Below are positions 11,595 through 20,197 of a stretch of 64,000 nt of DNA, one piece after another. The notes under the pieces were generated by a model, which worked only from the letters and a program-made list of their open reading frames with translations, was not told the origin of the DNA and made no database searches. How positions within the stretch are numbered: the first letter of the stretch is position 1; every line of letters starts with the position of its first letter. Made by a program: the position numbers and the translations under genes. Source of the stretch: Millisia brevis NBRC 105863 (GTDB taxonomy: Bacteria; Actinomycetota; Actinomycetes; Mycobacteriales; Mycobacteriaceae); contig NZ_BCRN01000017.1 of assembly GCF_001552615.1 (NCBI RefSeq), positions 1-64,000 of the forward strand, in the 5' to 3' direction.

Positions 11595-12872
11595 CTAGAA
11601 GAAGCCGACGGGCGGGAGGGCCGCATCGTTGACGACGACGTCGCCGACCACCCGAGCCTTGTAGACGGTGGGGTTGTGGGAGAACAGCGTGCGCAGATTG
11701 CGCCAATGCCGGTCGAGGTGGTGCGCGGCGTCGACCGCCGATGCCCCACCGGCGGCGAACAACTGGCCGGCCGCACGCAGGGCGATGTCCTCGACGCCGA
11801 CCTTCACCTTCGAGGTCGCCAGCGAGGCGGCCAGTTCCAGATCGGGATCGACGCTGCCGCGGGTCAGCAGGTGATCGGCGGCGCGGTCGAGGAATTCGGC
11901 CGCCCGCAGCACCGCACCCTCGACGACGAAGGCCGCCGAGGACAATTCGCCGACCACCTGCAACAGTTGCGGATCCTCGGCCGGTATCGACGTCGGCGCC
12001 CAGGCGTAGGGACGCGGACGCGACCGGATCAGCTCGGCGGCGTCGGCGGTGACCGACCGCAGGATGCCCGCCGCCACCGCGTGCAGCAGCAGATGCGGCA
12101 GCGGCTGGCGGCGCCGGGTCTGCGCATCGGTCCACCCCCGGAAGTCGAGGACCTCCTCGGGGTAGACGACGACGTTGTCGAGAATCGTTGTTCCGCTGCC
12201 GGTCTGGCGTTGGCCGATCCCGTTCCAGTCGTCGGCGTGGATCACCCCGTCGCGGTCGGCGGGGATCAGGACGCTCAGCTGCTCGCCGTCCGCGTCGTTG
12301 GCGGAGATCCGCAGGACATCGGAGTACTGCGACCCGGTGCTGTAGTACTTGCGTCCGTTGAGCCGGAAGGCATCCCCGTCGGGCAGCAGGGTGGTGTCGA
12401 AGACGTAGGTCCCCACGGCGCGGCTGCTGCGCTCGGCGCCGGCGCCACCGAAGAGGGTGCCGCCCACCACCTGCTCGAGCCACCCCCGGTCGCGCGGGTC
12501 GTCGAGCCGGGTCAGCCGCTCCTCGACGAAACCCCAATGGGCGCGCAGGATATGCGGTACGTCCGGGTCGGCCGCGCCGAGCTCGATCACCAGTTCGAGC
12601 AGGTCGCGCAGCGAGTAGCCCGCCCCGCCGAGCGCGACGGGCACCCGGACCGCCCCGAGGCGGTACTCGCGGGCCAGCTCCAGGGCCGCCAGCGGCTTGC
12701 CGTCGTAGCCGCGTCGACGGGCATCCTCGGCGATCCGGGCGATGACGGTCGCCCGTTCGGCCGATCCGGGAGCCGGCGGGCGAACGTCGGTGGTACCACC
12801 GGATGCGGCGTCGCGGGCGGTGGTGTCGACTCGCCCGGTCTCGAGATGTCCGGTGTCGAGGGTGTCGGTCAC
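11595..12872 (-). CDS. DszC/SfnB-like flavin-dependent monooxygenase, copy 1
   Basis: 425-residue paralogue of the next gene, with the same landmarks: GGAGYSLRDLLELVIELG, LNGRKYYSTGSQYSD, WNGIGQRQTGSGTT and LDRHWRNLRTLFSHNPTVYK. The C-terminal HNP motif and the absence of an acyl-CoA dehydrogenase catalytic glutamate context place it with flavin monooxygenases such as DszC and SfnB. The GTG start overlaps the preceding ABC ATPase stop by 4 nt (GTGA), so its translation is coupled to the importer. The first ~35 residues are low-complexity. No dedicated flavin reductase gene is visible nearby, although this class needs reduced flavin. Confidence 0.82.
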   Translation of the reverse strand: MTDTLDTGHLETGRVDTTARDAASGGTTDVRPPAPGSAERATVIARIAEDARRRGYDGKPLAALELAREYRLGAVRVPVALGGAGYSLRDLLELVIELGAADPDVPHILRAHWGFVEERLTRLDDPRDRGWLEQVVGGTLFGGAGAERSSRAVGTYVFDTTLLPDGDAFRLNGRKYYSTGSQYSDVLRISANDADGEQLSVLIPADRDGVIHADDWNGIGQRQTGSGTTILDNVVVYPEEVLDFRGWTDAQTRRRQPLPHLLLHAVAAGILRSVTADAAELIRSRPRPYAWAPTSIPAEDPQLLQVVGELSSAAFVVEGAVLRAAEFLDRAADHLLTRGSVDPDLELAASLATSKVKVGVEDIALRAAGQLFAAGGASAVDAAHHLDRHWRNLRTLFSHNPTVYKARVVGDVVVNDAALPPVGFF

Positions 12873-14659
12873 CGGGCCACCGCCGCACCGACGGCCGCCG
12901 TCGACCGCTCCCAGCCGGGCACCGACTCGATCAGGTCGCGGGTGTACGCGTCGGCGGGATCGGTGAAGATGCGTGCCGCCGGGCCGGATTCGACGACGAC
13001 GCCGTGCCGCAGGACCGTCACGTCGTCGGCGACCTGTCGCACGACACCGAGATCGTGGGAGATCAGCACGTAGGTCGACGCGAACTCGGCCTGCAGGTCG
13101 ATCAGCAGTTCCAGGATCTGTGCCTGCACACTGACATCGAGCGCGCTGGTCGGCTCGTCGAGGATCAGCACATCCGGTCGCAGGGCCAGCGCCCGGGCGA
13201 TCGCGACGCGCTGCCGCTGCCCGCCGGACAGGCGCTTCGGCAGGGCGTCGTGGGTATGCGGCGACAGCCCGACCAGGTGCAGCAACTCGCGGGCGCGGGC
13301 GGTGCGCTCGGCCCGCGAACCCAACCCGTGGCGCTTGAGCGGTTCGATGACCGAGTCGAGCGCGGTGTACGTCGGATCGAGGGAGACGAACGGGTTCTGG
13401 TACACCAACTGCAGCGTCTTGCGTCGATGCCGCAGGGCGGCGGGATCGCCGAATTCGATCGGCGTGCCGGCCACCAACACCTCACCCTCGGTCGGGGCAT
13501 CCAGACCGAGGATCAGACGCGCGATCGTCGTCTTGCCCGAGCCCGACTCGCCGACGATCGCGTGGGTCGACCCCGTGGTGACCGTCACGTCGACGCGGTC
13601 GAGCGCGACGAGCGGCTCGGCGGTTTCGGGCCGTTCGAACAGTTTGGTGACCGCCCGCAGCTGTACGGCGGGCCGGCCCACCGCGGGCTGCGCCGCCGAT
13701 TCCTCGGCGACCGGCCGGTGCAGCTTGCCGAACTTGTCGGCGTTGAGCGCCGGCACGTCGGACAACAGTCGCCGGGTATAGCTGCTGGTCGGTGCGCTCA
13801 GCACGGCGCCGGTGGTGCCGTGCTCCCGGACGCTGCCCTGTTCGAGCACGACGAGGTGGTCGGTGCGTTCGCGGGCGAGCGCGAGGTCGTGGGTGATCAA
13901 CAGCAGACTGAGCTGCAGTTCGTCGCGCAGATCCTCGATCAGGTCGAGCACCCGGCGCTGCACGGTGACGTCGAGCGCCGAGGTCGGCTCGTCGGCGACC
14001 AGCAGCGCCGGCCCCGCCGAGATCGCCGAGGCGATCAGCACGCGCTGCAACATGCCGCCGGACAGCTGATGCGGATACCGGCGGGTGACATCGGCGGGAC
14101 GTTGGATGCCGACCTGCGTCAGTAGCTCGACCACTCGATCCCGGTGTCCCTCGGCGGGTCCGGTTCCGGTGACGCGCAGCGTCTCGATCAGCTGGTTGCC
14201 GATCGTGCGCACGGGGTTGAGGGAGTTGGCGGGATCCTGCGGGACGTAGGCGATCTGGTTGCCGCGCAGCGCGCGCAGTCGCCGGGAGCCGGCGGTCAGC
14301 AGATCCTCGCCGCGGTAGGTGATCGTGCCGGACTGGACAACCGCCTGGGGCGGTGCGAGATTCAGCACGACATTGGCGATCGTCGACTTGCCGGATCCGG
14401 ATTCCCCGACCAGCGCGACCACCGATCCGGTGGGCACCGTGAACGACACGTCGTGCACGGTCCGGCGCACCCGGCCGAAGCGCCGGTAGCCGACGGTCAG
14501 ATCGGAAACCTCGAGAATGTTCGCATGCGCGCCCGCGCCGCGGATATCGCCGGCAGCCGTGGCGGTCGGGCGCGCCGCGGTATGCGCGGCGCCGAGGCCG
14601 GCGCCGGGCGGGACGGGATCGGTACGGGTGTCGGGGGTGGCCAGGGTGGTGTCAGTCAT
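12869..14659 (-). CDS. Peptide/nickel-type ABC importer, fused double ATPase (DppD-DppF)
   Basis: 596 residues containing two complete ABC ATPase domains in one chain. First domain: P-loop GESGSGKST at 85-93, signature LSGGMLQR, Walker B LLVADEPTSALD. Second domain: P-loop GESGSGKTT near 369, signature LSGGQRQR, Walker B VLILDEPTSALD. Such fusions replace separate DppD and DppF subunits of the oligopeptide/dipeptide/nickel family. It overlaps the DppC-like permease by 8 nt and the downstream monooxygenase by 4 nt. It energises import of the compound bound by the lipoprotein three genes upstream. Confidence 0.92.
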   Translation of the reverse strand: MTDTTLATPDTRTDPVPPGAGLGAAHTAARPTATAAGDIRGAGAHANILEVSDLTVGYRRFGRVRRTVHDVSFTVPTGSVVALVGESGSGKSTIANVVLNLAPPQAVVQSGTITYRGEDLLTAGSRRLRALRGNQIAYVPQDPANSLNPVRTIGNQLIETLRVTGTGPAEGHRDRVVELLTQVGIQRPADVTRRYPHQLSGGMLQRVLIASAISAGPALLVADEPTSALDVTVQRRVLDLIEDLRDELQLSLLLITHDLALARERTDHLVVLEQGSVREHGTTGAVLSAPTSSYTRRLLSDVPALNADKFGKLHRPVAEESAAQPAVGRPAVQLRAVTKLFERPETAEPLVALDRVDVTVTTGSTHAIVGESGSGKTTIARLILGLDAPTEGEVLVAGTPIEFGDPAALRHRRKTLQLVYQNPFVSLDPTYTALDSVIEPLKRHGLGSRAERTARARELLHLVGLSPHTHDALPKRLSGGQRQRVAIARALALRPDVLILDEPTSALDVSVQAQILELLIDLQAEFASTYVLISHDLGVVRQVADDVTVLRHGVVVESGPAARIFTDPADAYTRDLIESVPGWERSTAAVGAAVAR

Positions 14660-15599
14660 CGGAATTCACCTCTTTGATGAAGGCGCTCAATCGGTTGAAG
14701 GACAGGACGGCGATGACGATCGCGAGACTCGGAAAGATGACCATCCACGGCGCGGCGAAGACGTAGTTCTGCCCCTCGGCGACCTGGACACCCCACTCGG
14801 GCGAGGGCGGCGAGTCGCCGTAGCCGAGGAAGGCGAGCGAGGCGATCGCCAGGATCGCGACACCGAACTGCAGGATCGACAGGGCCAGAACGGACGACCA
14901 CGAATTGCGCAGCACATGCGAGAAGATCAACGCCGGCGTGCGGGCCCCGATCAACTGGGCGGCTTCGAGATACGGCAGGTTGCTGATCCTCAGGACCTCC
15001 GACCGCATCAACCGGGCGAAGACCGCGATCGCCGAGACCCCGACCGCGATCGCCGCGTTGACCGTCGAGAAGCCGAGCGCGACAACGATGGCCATCGACA
15101 GCAGCAGGCCGGGGATCGCGATCAGGGTGTCGATGAAACGCATCAGCGCGCTCTCGACGGCGCGGCCGGCGTAGTGGCCGGAGATCAGTCCGATCGCCGA
15201 GCCGACAACCAGGCCGATCGAGACCGCGAGCAGCGCACTCGACACCGACATCGTCGTGCCGTGGATCACCCGCGAGAAGATGTCCCGCCCGAGGTAGTCG
15301 GTCCCGAACCAGTAGCTGCTCGACGGGGCCAGCAGCACCTCGGTGGTGCGCTCCTGGTATGGATCGTGCGGGCTGAGCAGGCCGGGGGCCACGCTCGCCA
15401 GCAGGATCAACAGGATGAATCCGAGGGCGACGATCGCGCCGGGGGTCAGCCGGCGCGAAACCGCGGTGCGCCAGGTGCCGAGCCCGCCGGTATCGCCCGC
15501 GGCGGGTATCGACGCTCGCGGGTCGTCGGTGACGTCCGGCGATACGGTGACGTCCGTCGACTCGGTGCGGGCGGGCGGCGGCAACTTGTGGACGCTCAT
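14652..15599 (-). CDS. Peptide/nickel-type ABC importer permease (DppC-like)
   Basis: Inner-membrane permease of 315 residues. A ~45-residue cytoplasmic N-terminus precedes the first helix (about 53-72). The extracytoplasmic motif WFGTDYLGRDIFSR is characteristic of DppC/OppC, and the EAA loop reads YLEAAQLIGARTPALIFSHVL. Five further hydrophobic helices are visible. The start overlaps the DppB-like stop by 4 nt and its own stop overlaps the ATPase start by 8 nt, so the importer subunits are translationally coupled. Confidence 0.92.
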   Translation of the reverse strand: MSVHKLPPPARTESTDVTVSPDVTDDPRASIPAAGDTGGLGTWRTAVSRRLTPGAIVALGFILLILLASVAPGLLSPHDPYQERTTEVLLAPSSSYWFGTDYLGRDIFSRVIHGTTMSVSSALLAVSIGLVVGSAIGLISGHYAGRAVESALMRFIDTLIAIPGLLLSMAIVVALGFSTVNAAIAVGVSAIAVFARLMRSEVLRISNLPYLEAAQLIGARTPALIFSHVLRNSWSSVLALSILQFGVAILAIASLAFLGYGDSPPSPEWGVQVAEGQNYVFAAPWMVIFPSLAIVIAVLSFNRLSAFIKEVNSDD

Positions 15600-16603
15600 G
15601 AGGTCACCTCCGCGACCGGGGCCCCGGCCGGCGTCGCGCCGGCCGGAGCGGTCGACTGCGTGCGCAGTCGGGGATCGAGCAACGGATACAACAGGTCGAC
15701 AATCAGATTGACCAGGACGACGGCGCCGGCGGCCAGCACGATCACCCCGAGCAGGACCGGCGAGTCCTGCCCGGAGACCGCCGAGGAGATGACCGACCCG
15801 ATGCCGTGGCGATTGAAGATCGCCTCGACGATCACCGAACCGGTGATCAACTCCGCCACGGCGATGCCGAGCATCGTCACGCCGGGCAACGCCGCCGGCC
15901 GGGCGACGTGGGCGAGCAGCACCCGCCCATTGGTCAGCCCCTTCGAGCGGCCGAAGGTCACGAAGGGCTCGGCCTCGACCTCGCGGGCGTTCTCGATGAT
16001 CACCCGGGTGAACGGCGCCGAGACCGGCAGCGCCAGCACGGCCGCCGCCGGAATCGCGCCGACCCAGCCGTTGGCCTGCAGGGTGCTGAACCAGCCCAGC
16101 GAGTACGAGAACACCTGCAGGACGGCCAATCCGATGACGAAGGTCGGGACCGACAGCATCGCGGCCGGCACCGCGGCCGCCAACCGACGGATCTTCTCCG
16201 AGGGGGCGGCGACCGCGGCGGTGGAGACCACGAACGAGATGACGATCGCGAAGACGGCGGTCAGCACCGTCAACTGGATCGTCGACGGCAGCGCCGCGAC
16301 CAGCCGATCGGAGACCGGCTCGACCGAGATCAGCGAGTAGCCCAGATCGCCCTGGAGGAGGCGGCTGACCGAATGCCAGAACTGCACCCAGATCGGTTCG
16401 TCCAGACCGTAGTAGGCCAGCAATTGCTCGACCTGTTCCGGCGAATAGGTCACCTCGGGATCGTTGAGCCGCGCCCGAATCGGATCACCCGGCAGGAAGA
16501 ACAGCAGGGTGAAGACGATGACATAGGACAGCGCCAGCACGATGAGGCCCTGACCGATCCGTCGCAGGACGAACGACCGGTAGTACCTGGCGGATCGGCT
16601 CAT
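15596..16603 (-). CDS. Peptide/nickel-type ABC importer permease (DppB-like)
   Basis: 335-residue permease with the DppB/OppB N-terminus: a first helix after RRIGQGL, then the periplasmic FFLPGDPIRARL and the GLDEPIWVQF-W-GDLGYS region. The EAA loop is FVTFGRSKGLTNGRVLLAHV, about 100 residues before the C-terminus. Six membrane segments are recognisable. It starts one base after the stop of the substrate-binding lipoprotein. It forms the channel with the DppC-like subunit. Confidence 0.92.
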   Translation of the reverse strand: MSRSARYYRSFVLRRIGQGLIVLALSYVIVFTLLFFLPGDPIRARLNDPEVTYSPEQVEQLLAYYGLDEPIWVQFWHSVSRLLQGDLGYSLISVEPVSDRLVAALPSTIQLTVLTAVFAIVISFVVSTAAVAAPSEKIRRLAAAVPAAMLSVPTFVIGLAVLQVFSYSLGWFSTLQANGWVGAIPAAAVLALPVSAPFTRVIIENAREVEAEPFVTFGRSKGLTNGRVLLAHVARPAALPGVTMLGIAVAELITGSVIVEAIFNRHGIGSVISSAVSGQDSPVLLGVIVLAAGAVVLVNLIVDLLYPLLDPRLRTQSTAPAGATPAGAPVAEVTS

Positions 16604-16604
16604 G

Positions 16605-18233
16605 TCAGTCGTCCAGCCAGGCGTCGTAGAAGTAGGCCCGGCCGAGCGTTTCGGTGCGGAATCCGTGCAGATTCGCGGCCGTCACGAAGGCCTGCTGGGT
16701 CTCCTGCAGCGGCACGATCAGCGCGTTGTCGATCAGGTAGCTCTGCGCCGCCTCGACCGCCGCGTCCCGCTCCGGGCCGACCGGATGCAGCTTGATCTCG
16801 TCGAGCGCCGCGTCGAACTGCGGGTCGTTGAGGCCGCGGGTGCCGCCGGACCGGTAGGGCGCCCAGAGGATGCTGACGTCCGCGGCGGTCTGGTGGCCCC
16901 AGCTGAAGGCGGTCTCCGGCTTGGCGATCTGCGCGTTGTAGGTGGCGGCGTCGACCTTCTGCAGGTCGAAGTCGATACCGATGCGCGCCAACTGGATCGA
17001 GATCAGCTCCGCGTCGGGGATCGAGACGACCCAGTTCGGCTCGTTGTAGACCCGAATCGACAGGGGTTGGCCGTCCTTGATGCGGATGCCGTCGGAACCA
17101 CGCTCGGTCCAACCGGCCTCGTCGAGCAGCTGCTCGGCCCGCTGCGGATCGAAGGCGAAGGTCTCGGACAGATCGACGAAACCGGGGGTATTGGACTGCA
17201 CGAGTCCGCGGGCGCGGGCCCAGTTGTCGTTGTAGACCGTCTCGATCAGCTCGTCGCGGTCGATGCCGAACTGGAAGGCCTGACGCACCCGCAGATCGGT
17301 CACCGGCTCGCCGGCGGTCAGCGCGAACTCCAGGGTGCGGGCGCCGCCGAAGGGGCGGGCGCCGTGGTATCCCAGACCCTGGTTGATCAGGGTCTGCTCG
17401 TCGCTGATCAGGATGTCGCGGGCCGCCTGCGCCTGATTCGACAGCAGCTGCCCGGTGCGGGCCGAGCCCTCCGAGGACACCAGGTAGGTGATCGAGTCGA
17501 GGTAGGCGGGACCGCTGTGGTCGGCTCCGCCGGGCGCCCAGTCGTAGTCGTCGCGCTTGACGATCTTGATCTCGGTGGTCTTGTTGCCCGAGTCGAAGAC
17601 GAACGGTCCGGTGCCGATGGCGTTGGCGATATCGGACGCCTCTTCGAGGCTCAGATCGAGAGTCGACGGTGCGACGATCGAATGACGCAGATCGGACAGG
17701 TTGTTGAGGAACCCACTGTCCGGGCGGCTCAGATAGATCCGGATGGTGTCGCCGTCGACGACCTCGGCGCGATCGTAGGCGGAGAACTGCGGCACCGACG
17801 GGGTGATGCCGCGCGATTCGTCGCCGGTCGCGAACCGATCGAGATTGGCGATCGCGACCTCGGGGGTGAAGGGGGTGCCGTCGCTGAAGGTCACGTCGTC
17901 GCGCAGGTCCAGTTCGACCTCGGTGAGGTCATCGCTGACGCGCCACTGCGTCGCCAACCAGGGCTCGACCTCACCGGTCTCCGGATCGAGGAAGACCAAC
18001 TGCTCGAACAGATTCACCGATACCGAGGAGTTCTGCCACAGGCGCAGGCTCTGCTGCGCAAAGCTGGTGAACTCGCCGCTCTCCAGGAACACGATGTCGC
18101 CACCGCTGCTCGGTTCGCCGGTCGGCCCCGCGGCGGCCCCGCCGGAGGAATCACCGCCGCCGCAGGCGACGAGCACCGCCGCGAGGGTCGCGGTGGCTAC
18201 GGCGCCGGTGAGGCGTCGTCGGAACGCAAACAT
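16605..18233 (-). CDS. ABC importer substrate-binding lipoprotein (family 5, DppA-like)
   Basis: 542-residue extracytoplasmic binding protein. The ATG at 18233 is preceded by AAGGAG and opens a lipoprotein signal peptide: basic FRRR, a hydrophobic stretch, and lipobox LVAC with the lipidated cysteine at 24. A Gly/Ser-rich tether follows. The body has the family-5 solute-binding pattern, with an LRDDVTFSDGTPFTPEV segment and a late DGIRIKDGQPL segment. Family members bind oligopeptides, nickel, opines, glutathione and other ligands, so the substrate cannot be read from sequence. Its upstream region carries tandem 14-bp repeats. Confidence 0.92.
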   Translation of the reverse strand: MFAFRRRLTGAVATATLAAVLVACGGGDSSGGAAAGPTGEPSSGGDIVFLESGEFTSFAQQSLRLWQNSSVSVNLFEQLVFLDPETGEVEPWLATQWRVSDDLTEVELDLRDDVTFSDGTPFTPEVAIANLDRFATGDESRGITPSVPQFSAYDRAEVVDGDTIRIYLSRPDSGFLNNLSDLRHSIVAPSTLDLSLEEASDIANAIGTGPFVFDSGNKTTEIKIVKRDDYDWAPGGADHSGPAYLDSITYLVSSEGSARTGQLLSNQAQAARDILISDEQTLINQGLGYHGARPFGGARTLEFALTAGEPVTDLRVRQAFQFGIDRDELIETVYNDNWARARGLVQSNTPGFVDLSETFAFDPQRAEQLLDEAGWTERGSDGIRIKDGQPLSIRVYNEPNWVVSIPDAELISIQLARIGIDFDLQKVDAATYNAQIAKPETAFSWGHQTAADVSILWAPYRSGGTRGLNDPQFDAALDEIKLHPVGPERDAAVEAAQSYLIDNALIVPLQETQQAFVTAANLHGFRTETLGRAYFYDAWLDD

Positions 18234-18253
18234 GGAGCTCTCCTTGAGGAAAC

Positions 18254-18350
18254 GTGCGCGGGGAATCACGCACGAGGAATCGTGCGCGGGGAATCGTGCA
18301 CGAGAAATCGGGCACGGGGGGATCGGGCGAGTGGATCGAGGGGGTGAATC
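18254..18350. repeat. Tandem 13-15-bp repeats in front of the importer genes
   Basis: Head-to-tail copies of a unit close to GTGCGCGGGGAATC begin at 18254, 18268, 18282, 18296 and 18310; two more degraded 13-bp units end at 18337 and 18350. The first and third copies are identical. The array fills most of the 159-nt gap between the 233-codon gene and the binding-lipoprotein gene, starting 20 bp upstream of the lipoprotein start codon. It may be an operator array, an mRNA element, or a replication-slippage repeat. Confidence 0.85.
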
Positions 18351-18392
18351 ATGCGGGGAGAACGGAAGGTTCATCCCGCCGCGGATGCTTCT

Positions 18393-19094
18393 CTAGCTGC
18401 GACAGTCGGCATCCGAGGGCGCCGCAGCCGAGCGGCGGCCGAGGTCGACCAGCTCGTCGCGGTGCACGATCACCCGGTTCAGGCGCACCGTCCATCCCTG
18501 TCCGGTCGCGGGATCGGCGCGTTCCCAGGTGACGCGATCCCGATGGGTCGGCAGCACGATCAGCCGATCCGTGGCCACATCGGTTGTGACGCCGGTGGCG
18601 AGGTCGGGGGCGACCAGGGAGGCGTACAGACCCGGATAGTGCGCGACACGCAATTGTCCGTCGAGGCGGCCGAGCGGCTGCGCATCGGTGGGGGCGCCGT
18701 CGACACCCCAGTCGAGCGCGACGGCCTCGACGAGCGCCGCGATATCGCCGCGATCGATGTCGCCGAGCAGCGCATTGCGCGCCCGGCTCGGCGGGGCGTC
18801 GGCCAGCAGCGGGCCCAGGGCGATATGGGCGCCGAGGACCGCCGCGAGGTGCGGGTCGATCCCGGCGGCCGCGGCCAGCAGGTCGCGCCCGACCGCCGGC
18901 GAGGTCACGGCGACCGCCGCGGCGCGCACCGTCGTCAGATGGTCGAGAGCCTCGCGCAGCACCGTGATCGTCTCGCCCTCCGGGATCGCCGCGGTGGTGC
19001 CGACCGGGAGCGAGGGCTCGGCGAAGATCTCCCGCAGCACGGTGATCGCGTCGGCGTCGAGCCCGGCGGCGGTGGAGGCGGGCAGCACGGTCAT
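18393..19094 (-). CDS. Unassigned 233-residue protein, possibly a truncated acyl-CoA dehydrogenase-like protein
   Basis: I do not recognise a named family. The N-terminal half is helical and Ala-rich (AAVLGAHIALGPLLADA). The second half (LIVLPTHRDRV through TGQGWTVRLNRVIVHRDELV) has the layout of the beta domain of the DszC-like proteins in this cluster (LSVLIPADRDGV through IGQRQTGSG and LDNVVVYPEEV). The C-terminal helical domain, about 170 residues, is missing. It overlaps the DUF7405-like gene by 4 nt and precedes the importer. It could be an accessory subunit, a decayed oxygenase, or unrelated; the homology is only my reading. Confidence 0.5.
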   Translation of the reverse strand: MTVLPASTAAGLDADAITVLREIFAEPSLPVGTTAAIPEGETITVLREALDHLTTVRAAAVAVTSPAVGRDLLAAAAGIDPHLAAVLGAHIALGPLLADAPPSRARNALLGDIDRGDIAALVEAVALDWGVDGAPTDAQPLGRLDGQLRVAHYPGLYASLVAPDLATGVTTDVATDRLIVLPTHRDRVTWERADPATGQGWTVRLNRVIVHRDELVDLGRRSAAAPSDADCRS

Positions 19095-20197
19095 CGGGAA
19101 CCTCTCGCATGCGGGTAGGCGCGGTGGGCGCGGGCGGGAATTCCGAGGGTCGCCCGGTGGGTGACGTCGAAGAAGGCGTTGATGCCGTTGCGCCGGCGGG
19201 CACCGACACTGCGGTGATGGTCCGACCCGTCCGCGGCGTTCATCGTCGCCCGAGTGTTGTTGAAATCACGCAGTTCTCGCTGCAGGGATACGAAGTGGGT
19301 CCCCGGTCGCCCGCCGTCGATTGTCGCGAAGTCGCGGCGGTTGATCACCGGCACGTTGTTGACCCGGGCGCGCGCGGCGGCCTGCGCATGTCCGACGACG
19401 CCGTGCTCGCGCACCGTCGTCTCGTATCGCTCGTAGTCGCTGGGGGAGTCCTCGACCAGCCGCTCGGCCTGGTGCGCGGAGATCGTCGGCGCGTAGAGCA
19501 GCGCCGCCTGGCGGTCGCGGTCGAGCTGTTGCCACCGGTCGACCGCCAACTCGATGCGGCTGATGTGCGCGGTCGTGCCACCGGTCAGCGGGCCCTCGGT
19601 GATCGTGATCGCGTCCTCGGGGGCTTGGCTGCCCTTGTGGATCGAATGGAATCCGAACAGCAGCGGCGCCGATTCGGGCAGGTCGAGCTCCGGCAGCGCC
19701 CGCGCGGGCAGCCCCGCGCCGACAAAACCGTTGCGCACCTCGGTCACCCGCAGGTAGTCGCCCTGGCCGAGCGGCCCGTCGCCGAAGAGCACCTCGCGGA
19801 CCTCGTCGAGAATCTCCGCGTGGTCGCTCGCCAGGTGGAAGACCGCGATCGGGATATCGAGCGCGGGGTCCTCCCACCGCGACATCCGCGCCGGCGGGTT
19901 GATCAGGCGGTCGTGGTCGGTATACCGGTCGAACCACTCGACGCCCCAGCCGACGGTGGTCAGCAGGCCGTCGGGCCCGTAGGCGTACTTGTCCTCCACC
20001 GCCGACAGCGCGTACTCGAGGTGCGCGGCGGCTCGCTCCAGATGCGTTGCGGCTCCGCCGCCCCGCGGCCCGTCGGAGTTCGGCGGCGTCACCAGGTCGG
20101 TGAACACCAGACTCTGGTGGCGCGGAGCGACCGGACGACCGAGGTCGTCGGTCCCGAAGGTCTCCTCCCAGGCATGTTGACGCTCCGGCAGGCTCAT
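19091..20197 (-). CDS. Dyp-peroxidase-like/DUF7405-like protein
   Basis: 368-residue protein. The central block LLFGFHSIHKGSQAPEDAIT followed by EGPLTGGTTAHISRIEL and a tryptophan-led helix resembles what I remember of DUF7405 proteins, a branch near Dyp-type heme peroxidases. The C-terminal VNRRDFATIDGGRPGTHFVSLQRELRDFNN also looks like the distal part of that fold. A canonical Dyp GxxDG motif is not evident, so heme peroxidase activity is uncertain. No signal peptide is seen. It overlaps both neighbours by 4 nt, indicating tight co-translation with the NAD(P)-binding protein and the 233-residue protein. Confidence 0.55.
   Translation of the reverse strand: MSLPERQHAWEETFGTDDLGRPVAPRHQSLVFTDLVTPPNSDGPRGGGAATHLERAAAHLEYALSAVEDKYAYGPDGLLTTVGWGVEWFDRYTDHDRLINPPARMSRWEDPALDIPIAVFHLASDHAEILDEVREVLFGDGPLGQGDYLRVTEVRNGFVGAGLPARALPELDLPESAPLLFGFHSIHKGSQAPEDAITITEGPLTGGTTAHISRIELAVDRWQQLDRDRQAALLYAPTISAHQAERLVEDSPSDYERYETTVREHGVVGHAQAAARARVNNVPVINRRDFATIDGGRPGTHFVSLQRELRDFNNTRATMNAADGSDHHRSVGARRRNGINAFFDVTHRATLGIPARAHRAYPHARGSR

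Noticed and set aside
10150-12888. A single 912-codon minus-strand frame
   Set aside because: Only its last 465 codons encode a protein (DszC-like, from 11547); the first half is the wrong frame of the paralogous monooxygenase gene.
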